NCBI GenBank assembly: GCA_037200445.1
Contig: JBBCGH010000001.1
Span: forward strand, 3,534,001 to 3,598,000
Length of the DNA: 64,000 nucleotides
Origin: Alphaproteobacteria bacterium
GTDB taxonomy: Bacteria; Pseudomonadota; Alphaproteobacteria; Rhizobiales; Xanthobacteraceae
Reading direction: 5' to 3'
The position numbers and the translations under genes are program-made. The notes under the pieces are model-generated. The model was not told the origin of the DNA and did no database searches. It saw only the letters and a program-made list of their open reading frames with translations. How positions within the stretch are numbered: position 1 is the stretch's first letter; each line of letters begins with the position of its first letter. Below are positions 1 to 10,462 of this stretch, piece after piece.

Positions 1-768
1 GCGCTTCCGCACAACATCGAGCGTAAACCGGCGCTCGACATCCTGCTCGCGGGTTGCGGCACGGGCCGGCAGGCCATCGAGATGGCGCAGCGCTTCACCG
101 GCGCGAGGGTGCTGGCGATCGACCTATCGCTCGCCAGCCTCGGGTACGCGAAACGCAAGGCCGAGGAGCTTCGACTCGCCAACATTGAATACGCGCAGGC
201 CGACATCCTCAGGCTCGGACAGCTCGGCCGGTCGTTCGATCTCATCGAATCGAGCGGCGTGTTGCATCATCTCGACGATCCCTGGGCGGGCTGGCGCGTC
301 TTGCTGTCATTATTGCGCCCGGGCGGTTTCATGCGCGTCGGCCTCTACAGCGAGCTGGGCCGGCCGGGCGTGATCGCGGGCCGCGCACTTGTCGCCGAGC
401 GCGGCTATCGCGGCAACCCGGACGGCATCCGGCAATTTCGCGAGACGCTGATCGAAGGCAACTTCGGACCGCCGCTCGGCGACCTGATCACGAAGGCCCG
501 CGATTTCTTCACCGTGAGCGAGTTGCGCGATCTCGTCTTCCACGTGCGCGAACACCGCATGACCATTCCGCAGATCGCGGAATTTCTGCGCGAGAACAAA
601 CTCGAATTTCTCGGCTTCGAGCTCGATCCCAATTCCGCACGCTGCTACCGCACCCGCTTCCCGGACGACCGCGCGATGACCGATCTCGAATGCTGGCACG
701 CGTTCGAGACCGAGAATCCGGACACGTTCTACTACACCTACCAGTTCTGGGTTCGCGCCCCGCATTGA
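1..768 (+). CDS. Class I SAM-dependent methyltransferase, 5' end outside window
   Basis: The reading frame is open from the first base, so the start lies upstream. A glycine-rich SAM-binding motif I (LLAGCGTG) sits at residues 15-22 of the visible part and is followed by an acidic residue in AIDLS, the usual ribose-binding position. The segment SGVLHHLDDPW followed by LRPGG is the usual post-motif and motif III region of class I methyltransferases. About 255 residues are visible, ending in an unassigned helical tail. In alphaproteobacteria this kind of domain often sits behind a TPR region; that part would be outside the window. The substrate cannot be predicted. The next gene is convergent. 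Confidence 0.8.
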   Translation, partial: ALPHNIERKPALDILLAGCGTGRQAIEMAQRFTGARVLAIDLSLASLGYAKRKAEELRLANIEYAQADILRLGQLGRSFDLIESSGVLHHLDDPWAGWRVLLSLLRPGGFMRVGLYSELGRPGVIAGRALVAERGYRGNPDGIRQFRETLIEGNFGPPLGDLITKARDFFTVSELRDLVFHVREHRMTIPQIAEFLRENKLEFLGFELDPNSARCYRTRFPDDRAMTDLECWHAFETENPDTFYYTYQFWVRAPH

Positions 769-796
769 GCCCGGGGCGCTAGCCGGAGTGTGACGC

Positions 797-1943
797 TCAC
801 CAGCCATTGACGCGCGGAAAACGCGCAACAACTTGCTGGCCGCGTACGGCGTCGAACGCCTCGTAGCCCGCACACGTGATGCAGGCGTGGTTCGGCAGCA
901 CGCGCACGAGGCTGCCGACCGGCAGGCGCGCGAACCAGGCTTCGTCGTCGACCGAAACCGTGCCATGCTCCTGATGCACGACATCGACCGACAGCTTGCC
1001 GAGCCGCGCGGCGGTGCGCACGTCGCACACGTAGCCGTATCCCGCGTCGGGCAAATACTTGTTTGCGCCGATATCCTTCGAGAGTGCGAGCGCGCCCGCA
1101 TCGAGAATGAGCGAGCGCCCGGCCCGATTGTGTCCGATCACCGAAGTCAGCACCGACACCGCGATATCCTCGATGCGGCAGACGTTGCGCGACAATTGCG
1201 CCAGATCCCACAGCATGTAGATCCCGGCGCGCACCTCGGTGACGCCGCGCAGGTGGTCGGCGTAGAGCACCGTCGGGGTCGAGCCGATGCTGACGATATC
1301 GCACGGCAAGCCGGCTGCGCGGATCGCGGTGGCGGCGCTCACCGCAGCATCGCGCTCCGCGGCTGCAATCGGGACGACATTTGCGGGATCCCTCGGGCCA
1401 TAGGAGTGCCCGGCATGAGTCATCACACCGCGCAGCCGCAGTCCCGGCGCTGCATCGATGGCGCGCGCGAGTGCCACGATTTCGGGTGAGCCTGCGGCCA
1501 GGCCGCTGCGGTGCTCGCCGCAGTCGATCTCGATCAGGAACGAGAGCGTGATGTTGCGCTCGGTCGCGAACCGTGAGGCGGCCGCGATCACCTCCGGCGA
1601 ATCCGTGGCGAGCACGAGATCGCAGCCCATCCCCATAATCCGGGCCGCGTGCACGAGTTTTCCGGGCACGATTCGTCGCCGCATAGAGGATGTCGCGATA
1701 GCCGGCGGCCGCGAAATGCTCGGCCTCCTTCAGGGTCGACACGGTGATGCCGCCTGCGCCGCCGGTTGCGATGCGCGCCACCTCGACCGACTTCGCGGTC
1801 TTCAGGTGCGGACGCAGCATAACGCCGAGCGCATCGCAGCGCACTCGCATCGCCGCGCAGTTTCGCTCCAGCCGGTCGAGGTCAAGAATGAGCCGCGGCG
1901 TTTCGAGGGTGAGCAGCGAGGTTCCGGGAGGTGCAAGCATCAC
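797..1943 (-). CDS. D-threonine aldolase / D-serine dehydratase-like PLP enzyme, frameshifted
   Basis: This is an alanine-racemase-fold (fold type III) PLP enzyme of the D-threonine aldolase / D-serine dehydratase group, which cleave or deaminate D-hydroxy amino acids. The N-terminal part has RPHLKTAKS, whose lysine is the expected PLP Schiff-base residue. The C-terminal half includes the metal-binding-type segment PNHACIT. The reading frame breaks near 1675-1685, just after DILYA, and continues with RIVPGKLV in another frame. The summed length (about 382 residues) is normal for the family, so one small indel explains it. The start ATG overlaps the stop of the HAD gene by 4 bases, indicating translational coupling. 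Exact substrate is unknown. Confidence 0.78.
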
Positions 1944-2560
1944 ACGATCTCCAGAAGCGGCGTGAGCGAGCGCTCCGTGTAGTCAGGCATCGCATCACCC
2001 ACCCGCGCAAGACCCGCACGATTGTGCCAGTAGACCGGCATGCCAACGGCCTTCGCGCCGGGCACATCCGACGCCGAGCCCGCCACAAACAGGGTGCGTG
2101 CGGGCGCAGTTCCGATCTTGCCGAGCACGGCGCGGTACGGCTCGGGCCGCGGCTTGTAGAAGCCGGCCTCCTCGGCAGTGACAACGGCCGCGAAAGCGAC
2201 GCCGCATCGTGCCGCGGCGCGCCGCCCCAGTTCGATCGAGCAGTTGGTCGCGACGCCGAGCGGCACGCGCCGCGCAAGCTCAGTCAATACACCGATCGCT
2301 TCGGGCCACGGCGGCAGCTCGTCCCATCGCCGCACCAGTTCGTCCGCACAATGCAGCCCGACGCCGGACTGCCCGGCCGCGGCACGCACGATGTCTTCAT
2401 AGGGCCGATAGGCACCCTGCCCGTATGTCAGTTCGAGATATTTGCGCCGCCAGCGCAAACCATCCGCCTGCGATCCTGCAGCCGCATTCCACAATGTCCA
2501 GGAGTCGATCAGCGCGGTCAGCAAATCGAAGACGACCGCGTCGTATTGTCGCTCGGTCAC
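1940..2560 (-). CDS. HAD superfamily hydrolase, haloacid dehalogenase-like (type IA)
   Basis: A 206-residue HAD hydrolase. Motif I is FDLLTAL with the nucleophile at Asp12. The residue two places on is not Asp, as in L-2-haloacid dehalogenases and unlike the phosphatases. Motif II is ATNCS, motif III is the lysine in YKPRPEPY, and motif IV is GSASDVPGAKAVG. A cap insertion follows motif I. It lies between an EamA exporter (16-base gap) and the D-threonine-aldolase-like gene (4-base overlap), so the three are probably one transcript. Whether it acts on a halogenated acid or a phosphate ester cannot be told. Confidence 0.82.
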   Translation of the reverse strand: MTERQYDAVVFDLLTALIDSWTLWNAAAGSQADGLRWRRKYLELTYGQGAYRPYEDIVRAAAGQSGVGLHCADELVRRWDELPPWPEAIGVLTELARRVPLGVATNCSIELGRRAAARCGVAFAAVVTAEEAGFYKPRPEPYRAVLGKIGTAPARTLFVAGSASDVPGAKAVGMPVYWHNRAGLARVGDAMPDYTERSLTPLLEIV

Positions 2561-2576
2561 GCGTCGCTCCTTCGTC

Positions 2577-3473
2577 TCATGCTGCCGGAGCTTCCGGCGC
2601 GCGGCGCATCACCGCGATCCACGCCGCGGCCAGCATAACCGCGGCGCCCGACATCTCCCGCCAGGTGAGAGGCTCGCTGTAGACAAGCGCGCCGAGAATG
2701 AGGGCGACGACAGGCGAGACAAACGAAAAAAGCCCCGCGCGCGGCGCGCCCCAATCGCGCACCAGCCGGAGAAAGATCGTGTAGGCGATGAACGTCCCGC
2801 CGATGACGAGAAACAGAAGTCCGGCGAGCGGCTCCGGCACGAGCAGCGCCTTGACGGTATCGAGCGACACCGGCTCGACGATGAGCGACAGCGCCGTGAG
2901 GCCGACCGCGCCGACGAGCCCCTGCGCAGCCGTCAGTTGCAGCGGGCGCACCTCATCGAGCAGCCGGCGCGAGAGCACCGAGCCGAGGCAGTAGGCAATC
3001 GCGCCTGCGACCAGCGAGACGGCACCCCACAGCTCCATCGAGTTCCCGGTCATCCTGGCCTTTCCGGAGAACAGCAGAACGAGGCCGCCGACGCCGAGTA
3101 CCAGTGCCAGCGCGTGACGCCACGTCGCTTTCTCCTGGCCGAGCAGGATCGCAAGGCCGAACAGGCCGATCGGATTCGTCGACATGTTGACGACGCCCGA
3201 CACGCCCGAGCCGACGTACTGCATGCCCCAGTAGATGAACGCGTAGGTGGCGGCGACTACCAGCATGCCGGTGACGACGATGCGCAGCGCACGTCCGCCT
3301 CCGAACACAGCGCGCAGGTCGCGCACCACGAAGACCAGCACCGCCGACACGAGCACATAGCGTGCCGCGCCGAAGAAGAACGGCGGCACCGCGCTTAGGC
3401 CCGCCTTGGTGGCGATCCAGGTCGCGCCCCAGATGAGCGACATCACGATGAAGAGCGCATGATCGGCGGTCAC
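2577..3473 (-). CDS. EamA/DMT-superfamily transporter
   Basis: A drug/metabolite transporter of about 298 residues with two EamA repeats and roughly ten hydrophobic segments; the first repeat begins at SLIWGATWIATK. Members usually export amino acids, nucleosides or other metabolites from the cytoplasm. The GTG at 3473 is chosen. The upstream ATG at 3518 would place the whole mrcA terminator hairpin (3484-3511) inside the coding region, and MTADHALF is a typical start for this family. It is the first gene of an apparent operon with the HAD hydrolase and the D-threonine-aldolase-like enzyme, which suggests export of an amino-acid-like compound; that is inference. Confidence 0.85.
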   Translation of the reverse strand: MTADHALFIVMSLIWGATWIATKAGLSAVPPFFFGAARYVLVSAVLVFVVRDLRAVFGGGRALRIVVTGMLVVAATYAFIYWGMQYVGSGVSGVVNMSTNPIGLFGLAILLGQEKATWRHALALVLGVGGLVLLFSGKARMTGNSMELWGAVSLVAGAIAYCLGSVLSRRLLDEVRPLQLTAAQGLVGAVGLTALSLIVEPVSLDTVKALLVPEPLAGLLFLVIGGTFIAYTIFLRLVRDWGAPRAGLFSFVSPVVALILGALVYSEPLTWREMSGAAVMLAAAWIAVMRRAPEAPAA

Positions 3474-3483
3474 GGCGTCACGC

Positions 3484-3511
3484 CAAAAAAATGGCCGGGA
3501 CGACCCCGGCC
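3484..3511 (-). terminator. Rho-independent terminator behind mrcA
   Basis: Read on the minus strand, a perfect 7-bp stem GGCCGGG/CCCGGCC with a 5-base loop is followed at once by ATTTTTTT. It lies about 55 bases after the mrcA stop and directly before the EamA start, so it separates the cell-wall transcript from the EamA operon. Confidence 0.85.
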
Positions 3512-3565
3512 ACCTCACTCATATCGGGAACTGCCCGTCAGTACAGCCCGCCGCGGCTGACCGCG

Positions 3566-6044
3566 CTACCAAAGCCCACTGCCGGAGCGGACCGCGCGGT
3601 CGGCTTCGGGCGAGACGCCGATGAACGACGGCCGCGCCTCGCCCTGCCCCTCATATCCGATGACCGGATAGTTGTCGGGCGGCGCAGTGCCCGGCTTGAA
3701 GGCCTCGAGGATGCCGCCAGAAGAGCCCGCCGAGATGCGCGTGCCGCTCTTGGGATCGATGCGGATCAGCTTGAGACCGGGCGGCACGCGAAACGGCACG
3801 CCCGGCTTGTCGGCCAGCGCAAGCTTCATGAAGTCTTTCACGATCGGCGCCGCGGTGTGACCGCCGGAGGCGCCGCGCGCGATGTGGCGCGGCTTGTCGT
3901 AGCCGAGATAGACGCCGACCGCGATGTCGGGCGAGAAGCCGACGAACCACACGTCCTTTTCGTCGTTGGTGGTCCCGGTCTTGCCGGCGATCGGCTTGCC
4001 GACCTCGCGCTGGAAGCCTGCGCCGGCCGCGGTGCCGCGCTGGACCACGCCTTCCATCATCGAGGTGATCTGGTAGGCGGTCATCGGATCGAGCACCTGC
4101 TCGCGCCGGTCGACCAGCGAGGGCTCGGCCTGGTTCGCCCATTTCTCCGCGTCGCAGCCGCGGCACTCGCGCTGATCGTGGCGGAAGATGGTGTGACCGT
4201 AGCGATCCTGGATACGGTCGATCAGCGTCGGCTTGATGCGCTTGCCGCCGTTCGCGAACATCGAATACGCACTGACCATGCGCATGATCGTCGTCTCGCC
4301 GGCACCCAGCGCGAACGAAAGGTAGGTCGGCAGGTCGTCGTAGACGCCGAAGCGTTTGGCGTATTCGGCGATCAGCGGCATGCCGACGTCCTGCGCGAGC
4401 CGCACCGTCATGACGTTGCGCGAATGCTCGAGACCGAAGCGCAGGGTCTGCGGGCCATAGAACTTGTGCGAATAGTTCTCCGGCTTCCAGACGCCGCCAC
4501 CGCCGGCGCCGGTGTCGACCTCGATCGGCGCGTCCATCACGATGGTCGAGGGCGTGTAGCCGTTGTCGAGCGCCGCCGCGTAGACGAACGGCTTGAACGA
4601 GGAGCCGGGCTGGCGCAGCGCCTGCGTCGCGCGGTTGAACTGGCTCTGGTCGAACGAGAAGCCGCCGACCATCGCGAGCACGCGGCCGGTCCACGGGTCC
4701 ATCACCAGCATCGCGCCGGAGATTTCCGGAACCTGGCGCAGCCGGTATTTTCCCGCGTCTTTGTCGAGCGGATCGACGTAGATCACGTCGCCGGCGCTAA
4801 GCACCTGGGTAACCTTGGACGGCGTGGCACGATTTCCGGTCGCGGGTTTGGCCCACTTCACGCCCTCGATCGGAATATTGCCGATGGTGCGTTCCTTGGA
4901 GACCGAGCCGCCGGGATCGCGCCCGGGCTGCAGCCCGATGCGCGCCGACTGGTCGCTCGTCTCCAGCACGACCGCGAGGCGCCATGGGGCGACGTCGGAA
5001 AGCGCCTTCACCTCCGCGAGCTTGGTGCCCCAGTCGCCCGAGATATCGAGCTTCTGGACCGCGCCGCGATAGCCGAGGTTCTCGTCGAACTTCACCAATC
5101 CGTCGGTGAAGGTCTTGCGCGCGATCACCTGCAGCTTCGGATCGAGCGTGGTGCGCACCGAGAGGCCGCCTTCGTAGAGCTTCTTCTCGCCGTAGCGGTC
5201 GTTGAGATCGCGGCGCACTTCTTCGGCGAAATATTCCGCCGCGAAGATGTGCGCGCCGGTCGGGCGCGGCGTCACGGCGAGCGCCTCTTTCTTCGACTTC
5301 TCGCCTTCCTCGGGCTTGAGGTAGCGATCCTCGATCATGCGGTCGAGCACGTAATTGCGCCGCTCGATCGCGCGCTCGCCTGACGGAACGGATGATAGTT
5401 GTTCGGCGCCTTGGGCAGCGCCGCAAGGTACGCGGCCTCGGCCGGCGTCAGCTCGTGCACCGACTTGTCGAAGTAGAGGAGCGACGCCGCAGCGACCCCG
5501 TAGGCGCCGAGGCCGAGATAGATTTCGTTGAGATAAAGCTCGAGGATCTTGTCCTTCGAATAGGTGCGCTCGATCTTGAGCGCGAGCAGCGCTTCCTTGA
5601 TCTTGCGCTCGAAGCTCGCCTCATTGGTGAGCAGGAAGTTCTTTGCGGACCTGCTGCGTAATGGTCGAGGCGCCCTGCGGACGGCGGCCGGTGCCGTAGT
5701 TTCTGCGCCATGAACAGCATGGCGCGCGCGATGCCCTGGAAGTCGAGCCCGCCGTGATCGTAGAAGTTCTTGTCTTCGGCCGCGATGAACGCGTTGAGCA
5801 CCAGCTTCGGGATCGCCTGGATCGGCAGATAGAGGCGGCGCTGGGTCGCGTACTCGGCCAGCAGCGAGCCGTCGCCCGCATGCACGCGGGTCATCACCGG
5901 CGGCTCGTAGTCCTGCAATTGAGAATAGTCCGGCAAGTCCTTGAGTAATGCCAGAACAAGCCCGCGGCCCCCCGCGACGCCGACGAGGAAAACGACGGTG
6001 CCGACCGCGAAGATCCACCCGAAAAATCGCAGAAGTAGCTTCAT
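3566..6044 (-). CDS. mrcA: Penicillin-binding protein 1A (bifunctional), frameshifted
   Basis: Bifunctional class A penicillin-binding protein: glycan polymerisation and peptide cross-linking on the periplasmic face. An N-terminal membrane anchor starts at MKLLLRFFG. The glycosyltransferase part has AAEDKNFYDHGG (catalytic Glu) and ASTITQQV. The transpeptidase part has the active-site SSFK in RQPGSSFKPF, SRN in the EHSRNVM segment, and KTGT in AGKTGTT. Reading frame changes near 5700, 5640 and 5385 split the glycosyltransferase half into pieces, while the C-terminal 594 residues are intact. The summed length (about 826 residues) is normal for PBP1A. Because the gene is normally needed for growth and the breaks look like single-base indels, I read it as functional with sequence errors. 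It lies downstream of amiC, the usual alphaproteobacterial order. Confidence 0.9.
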
Positions 6045-6180
6045 TCACCGCCCTTTCGCCGCGGCCTTGCGGCCGTCGGCGAATCTGTCGTCCGTCCTTT
6101 GGGAAACGACTCCCGCCTTATGCGCCCCGAACCAATCCGTTAGCAAGTCAGGCAACCGGCTAACTCCGCCAGTTTTATGG

Positions 6181-7535
6181 TCAAACTTGGGCTTCCCCTT
6201 GCGTCTTTGGGTCTTGCCCTGCTTCATGGCCGGTCTCAGTTGGTACCCCCGTGCCGGTGACGAGCCGGCGAGCCTGGTCGAGAAGTAGGTCGTCACGGGC
6301 CTGCGCCAGCGCGTCGGAGGTACGGCCGCGCCAGGCATCCGACGTCATCAGCTTCAAGTCCTGCTTGTTCGACACATAGCCAAGCTCGATCAGCACCGAG
6401 GGCACGTCGGGCGCCTTGAGCACCTTGAACCCCGCGGACTTGAGCGGATGCTTGTGCAGCTTGGCGGAGTTCTTTAACTCGCCGACGACAGCGCGCGCGA
6501 AATGCGCGGAAAAATTCTTGGTCTCGCGCTGGTGAGGTCGATGAGGATGTCGGCGACCTCCTCGGGTTCCGCCGAGAGATCGACGCCCGCGATCGCGTCC
6601 GCCTTGTTCTCCTGCTCGGCAAGCCGCGCCGCCTCGTCGTCCGAGGCGCTATCCGACACGGTGTAGACGGTCGCGCCGCGCACGTCGGCCTCATGGCGCG
6701 AGGCAAGCGCATCCGCATGGATCGAGATGAGCAGCGCTGCGCCCTGCCCGCGCGCGATCCGCACCCGCTCGCCGAGCGGCACGAAACGGTCGTCGTCGCG
6801 TGTCATCGTCACGCGATACTTGCCGCTCTTGTGGAGTTTCTCGGAGAGCGTCTGCGCGAACTCCAGCACGATCGCCTTTTCCATCTCGCCGCTCGCCGCG
6901 ATGGTGCCCGTGTCGGGCCCGCCGTGGCCCGGATCGATCACGATCAGCGGCCGGCCGTCGTTCGCCCGCTTCGCGACCTCGGCCGGCCTGGTCTCCGGCG
7001 CGCGGCGCGGCTTTGCCTCGAGCGCGAGCGTGCGCATGAAGCTTGCGCGGTCGGTCGCCACCAGATCGAGCACGAGGCGCGCGGGCTGGTTGTCGACCGA
7101 CTCGAGCACGAAGGCCTTGTCGATGCGCACCGGCCCGCTCGCGTCGATGACGATGCGCGAGCCGGCCCGCTCGCGTCGATGACGATGCGCGAGCCGCCCT
7201 GCATCACGAGACCGTAGCGGAAGGCCTTGATCAGCCCGCGCCCGTTCTCGCCGGCACGCGCGGGCAACTGAAAGGTGACCTGCGGCAGGTCGATCACCAC
7301 CCGGTAGGGGTCGGCGAGCGTAAACGCCGCGATTCTCGATGGTCCGGGAGAGATCGAACACAAGCCGCGTCCGCCCGGCATCGCCGCCGAGGCGCGCATC
7401 GGAGGCGATCGGATAGAGGTCGGGCGGAACCGGGGTCGCCGGCCGCGCGACCGCCGCGCGCTCCTGTGCGCCGGCCGGGACAACGCCGGTGAGCAGCGCC
7501 AGAACCGCGAGTGCCGCGCGCAACGCCATGAACAC
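6181..7535 (-). CDS. amiC: N-acetylmuramoyl-L-alanine amidase (AMIN + Amidase_3), frameshifted
   Basis: Periplasmic amidase that cleaves peptide stems from peptidoglycan, mostly at septa. A signal peptide (MFMALRAALAVLALL, ending near PAGAQ) is followed by an AMIN domain and a zinc-dependent Amidase_3 domain. The latter has VIDPGHGG (zinc His), the glutamate in GEMEKAIVLEF, and SIHADA. The C-terminal end VPSVLIELGYVSN carries the second catalytic Glu. Frame changes occur near 7325, within the 32-bp tandem duplication at 7130-7196, near 6520-6430 and possibly near 6300, where an alternative frame reads TTYFSTRLAG, a more typical C-terminus. The gene is transcribed with mrcA and divergently from rne, which is conserved in the order except for the inserted surface-protein gene. 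Confidence 0.85.
7130..7196. repeat. 32-bp tandem duplication inside amiC
   Basis: The stretch beginning CCGGCCCGCTCG at 7130 is repeated exactly at 7162, with identity over 35 bases. The period is 32, not a multiple of three, so the duplication itself shifts the amiC frame: the peptide around IDASGP is read twice in two frames. Deleting one copy would restore the AMIN reading frame here. Confidence 0.9.
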
Positions 7536-7718
7536 CTTCCGCCCGGCTTAACGCTCTACGGGCGGCTTGGTTAATCCGGCATTAAGGTGAGAAAGGGGAA
7601 GACTGCCTCCGGTTGCAAACCGCCCGCCTGAATCAGCGTGTGATCGCTTGGACTCGCTTGAAAGACGTGCAATGGGCCAGCACACTTCTGGGATGCAGGG
7701 GTAACGGGGTATCTGCAA

Positions 7719-9916
7719 ATGGCCACCTGGGTTGGGGCAACTTCGAACTACAACAGCTCCTCTAACTGGACCGGCGACACGCCCGATGCGCCGGGCGAAA
7801 CCGCGACGTTCGGCGCCACTGGGTCCACGACCGTTACGGTGAACGCTAACGTCAGTCCGGACAGCTGGATTTTCAGCAGCTCAGCTCAGTCGTACACGAC
7901 CGTTGGTGTCCCCACCGTGCTCAATTCCGGGCTCGTCAACAATTCGGCTGTGCCTCAGTTGATCGGAAGCGCCATCGCGGGTTCGGCAGCTTGCAGCAAA
8001 ACGGCAGCAGCACGCTCACTCTAACGAGCATCAACACCTACACCGGCGGCACGACGATCAACTCTGGAACGCTGAGATCGGTAACGGGGGCAACCACTGG
8101 CTCGATCATAGGTGATGTCGTCGACAATGGGACGTTGGTGTTCAACCAATCAGGTTCCGGGCAGACCAACTTTGACGGAAAAATCTCCGGCATCGGTAGT
8201 GTCGTTGTTCAATACGGATCATTCAGCGGTTTCGTGTTTCTGACCGGCGACAACACCTACACCGGCGGAACCACGATCGCGTCCGGCACACTCGTGATCG
8301 GAAACAAGGGCACCACGGGATCGGTCGTCGGGAACATCGTCGACAACGGGCTTCTCACCTTCAACCGCGCGGATTCCATCACATTCGATGGCCTGATCAG
8401 CGGCAGCGGCGGCATGACGAAGTTCGGCGCCGGCACGCTCACGCTCACGGCCGACAACACCTATACGAACGGCACCGTCATCGCCGAAGGGACGCTGCAA
8501 CTTGGCAACGGCGGCGCCACGGGCTCATTCGGTTCAAGCACCCTGAATGACGGCGGCATGCTCGTATTCAACCACTCGAACGTTTTCACGTTCGGTGCGA
8601 ACCTCTTTGGCACCGGCGCGGTTACCCAGCTGGGCAGCGGAACGACCGTTCTCTCTCACACGAATACGTATGATGGAGGCACGCTGCTGAAAGCGGGAAC
8701 ACTCGATCTCGCGGCGGCCGGCGCGGCCGGTCATGGGGCATTCACATTTGCCGCTGGTAGCCAGACCCTGCGGATCGAGAGCGCCGCGTTTGGGGGGACT
8801 GCATTCAGCAATACCCTCGCCTCGTTCGGCGTGGGCGATGTCATTGACCTGCGCGGGCTTGTTTTCGCGAGCGGTGCAACCGCGAGCTACGATGTCTCGA
8901 GTCACACGTTGACGGTGACGAGCGGTGGCGTCTCCAAGTCCCTCATCGTCAACAACCCCGAGATCACCACCTTCAAGGCGACCGACGATGGATTTGGCGG
9001 CACGGAGGTGACATCGCTCATCTCCGGCGTGCACTGGATCGCCAGTAGCGATATCGGCACGCATCCGGCGGGCTACACCGTCCTCTCGACCGCCGACTTC
9101 AATCACGATGCGACCAGCGACGTGCTCTGGTTCAATGCCTCAAATCTCGACGTCGATCTGTGGAAGCTCTCGAACGCGCACTGGGCCGGCAGCACCGACA
9201 TCGGCACGCACCCGACGGGATACAATCTCATCGGCCCCGGCGATTTCAACCATGACGGCACGCCCGACCTGCTCTGGTACAATCCCAGCAACGGAGACGT
9301 CGATATCTGGAAAATCGCGAACGGTCAGTGGGCCGGCAGCGCGTCTGTGGGCCTGCATCCGCTCGGCGCGCAGCCGTTGGGTGACGGCGATTTCAACGGC
9401 GACGGTACCGGCGATGTGCTCTGGTACAATGCATCGAGCAATGCCGCCGAAGTCTGGATGATGCAGAACGCCCAGTGGGCGGCGAGCGTCGACATCGGCC
9501 CGCATCCAGCCGGATGGCAGCCGTTCGCGAGCGCCGATATCGACCGTGACGGCACCAGCGACCTGCTCTGGTACAATCCGGCCACGCGCGACATCGATGT
9601 GTGGAAGATCGTCAATGGTCACTGGGCGGGCAGCATCGATATCGGTGCGCACCCGGCCGGCTACGCGCCAGCCGGCGTCGGCGATTTCAATGGCGACGGC
9701 ACGCCGGATATCGCCTGGTTCAACCCGACGACAGGCAATCTCGACATCTGGCTGATCGCGAACGGCCATTGGGCCGGAAGTGTGGATCTTGGCAACCACC
9801 CGGCCGGCTGGTCGCCTGCCGGCACGGGCGATTTCAACCACGACGGCCACCTCGACCTTCTCTGGCGCGAGCCGACAACCAATCATGTCGAGGCGTGGTT
9901 GTTGTCGAATAGCTAG
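7719..9916 (+). CDS. Surface/secreted protein: autotransporter-associated strand repeats plus FG-GAP-like repeats
   Basis: A large beta-rich protein of about 730 residues. The N-terminus starts at MATWVGATSNYN with no signal peptide. Residues about 95-340 contain at least three autotransporter-associated repeats of the type NTYTGGTTI-x-SGTL. A linker with DVIDLRGLVF follows. The C-terminus is six tandem 49-residue units with calcium-loop-like motifs such as DFNHDGTPD and conserved Trp. One frame break near 7980-7985 (between AIAG and SLQQNGSS) is explained by one missing base. No C-terminal beta-barrel is present, so it is not a classical autotransporter; type I export is possible but no ABC exporter is nearby. 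It sits between divergent rne and amiC, which are normally adjacent, and so looks inserted. Adhesion or matrix function is inference. Confidence 0.75.
9032..9913 (+). repeat. Six exact-length 147-bp coding repeats (49 residues each)
   Basis: Six consecutive units fill the gene end exactly (6 x 147 = 882 bases, then the stop). Each begins with HW or QW, has a conserved HP-x-G, an acidic loop of the form D-F-N-x-D-G-T-x-D, a tryptophan after LL or VL, and ends in a W-containing segment. The loops resemble FG-GAP / VCBS calcium sites of beta-propellers. Confidence 0.9.
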
Positions 9917-10188
9917 GCGAGAACGCCCCCCGGCGCCGGGTCACGCGGCATTAAGTGCCTTCAGCTCCCAAGGAATCCCCAGCTTGCCATCCCGCCCCGG
10001 CCGCCGTATGTAAGTCCTGCTAACGGTTGCGAATCTGGATTTGCCGCGTTCGGGCATCCGGCGACCGCGAAAAACCCCGGTTCCGAGAACGGAACGGACA
10101 TTGCGGGCCGCCAGAGGTCAGTTCGCTTCAAGCGCCCACGGCGCTGAAAGCGGAACGACCCGAGCCCTTTAAGGACATCCGGATAAAG

Positions 10189-10232
10189 GCGGTTTCCCCG
10201 CCAGTCCAAACCGTTGGCGTGTAAGAAACCGC
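10189..10232 (+). promoter_or_regulatory. Bipartite hairpin in the rne upstream region
   Basis: Perfect 8-bp arms GCGGTTTC / GAAACCGC enclose a second perfect 5-bp stem CGCCA / TGGCG with a 10-base loop. It lies about 230 bases before the rne start within the 546-base gap 9917-10462. Known RNase E genes are autoregulated through 5' leader stem-loops, so a similar role is possible. I see no convincing gene elsewhere in this gap. Confidence 0.45.
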
Positions 10233-10462
10233 GGCCGCGCGTCAAAGTGCAGCCGTATCAGTCCTAGGTCGAGGGTCATGCTCAAGGCGCAAGGCGCGGG
10301 TTCTCCGCGTCGCCCGGGCGAGCACATCGGAGTTGTGGGCAGCGCCTTCGCGTTCGCTCCCGCCCGCACGGCCCAAAGCCATTCATCCAACCCCCAATTC
10401 GGTGCGCCGCGAGCCTCCGTGCTTGCACGGCGAACGCGCGGGCGCCGCCAAGAGACAGTTTC

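Noticed and set aside
2442-3398. Long plus-strand reading frames opposite the EamA gene, and similar long antisense frames elsewhere (for example 3491-5383, 28799-29815)
   Set aside because: Arg/His/Asp-rich mirror translations of high-GC genes; no domain signal, and the opposite strand has clear families.
3474-3518. Longer EamA protein from the ATG at 3518
   Set aside because: It would contain the complete mrcA terminator hairpin and T tract.
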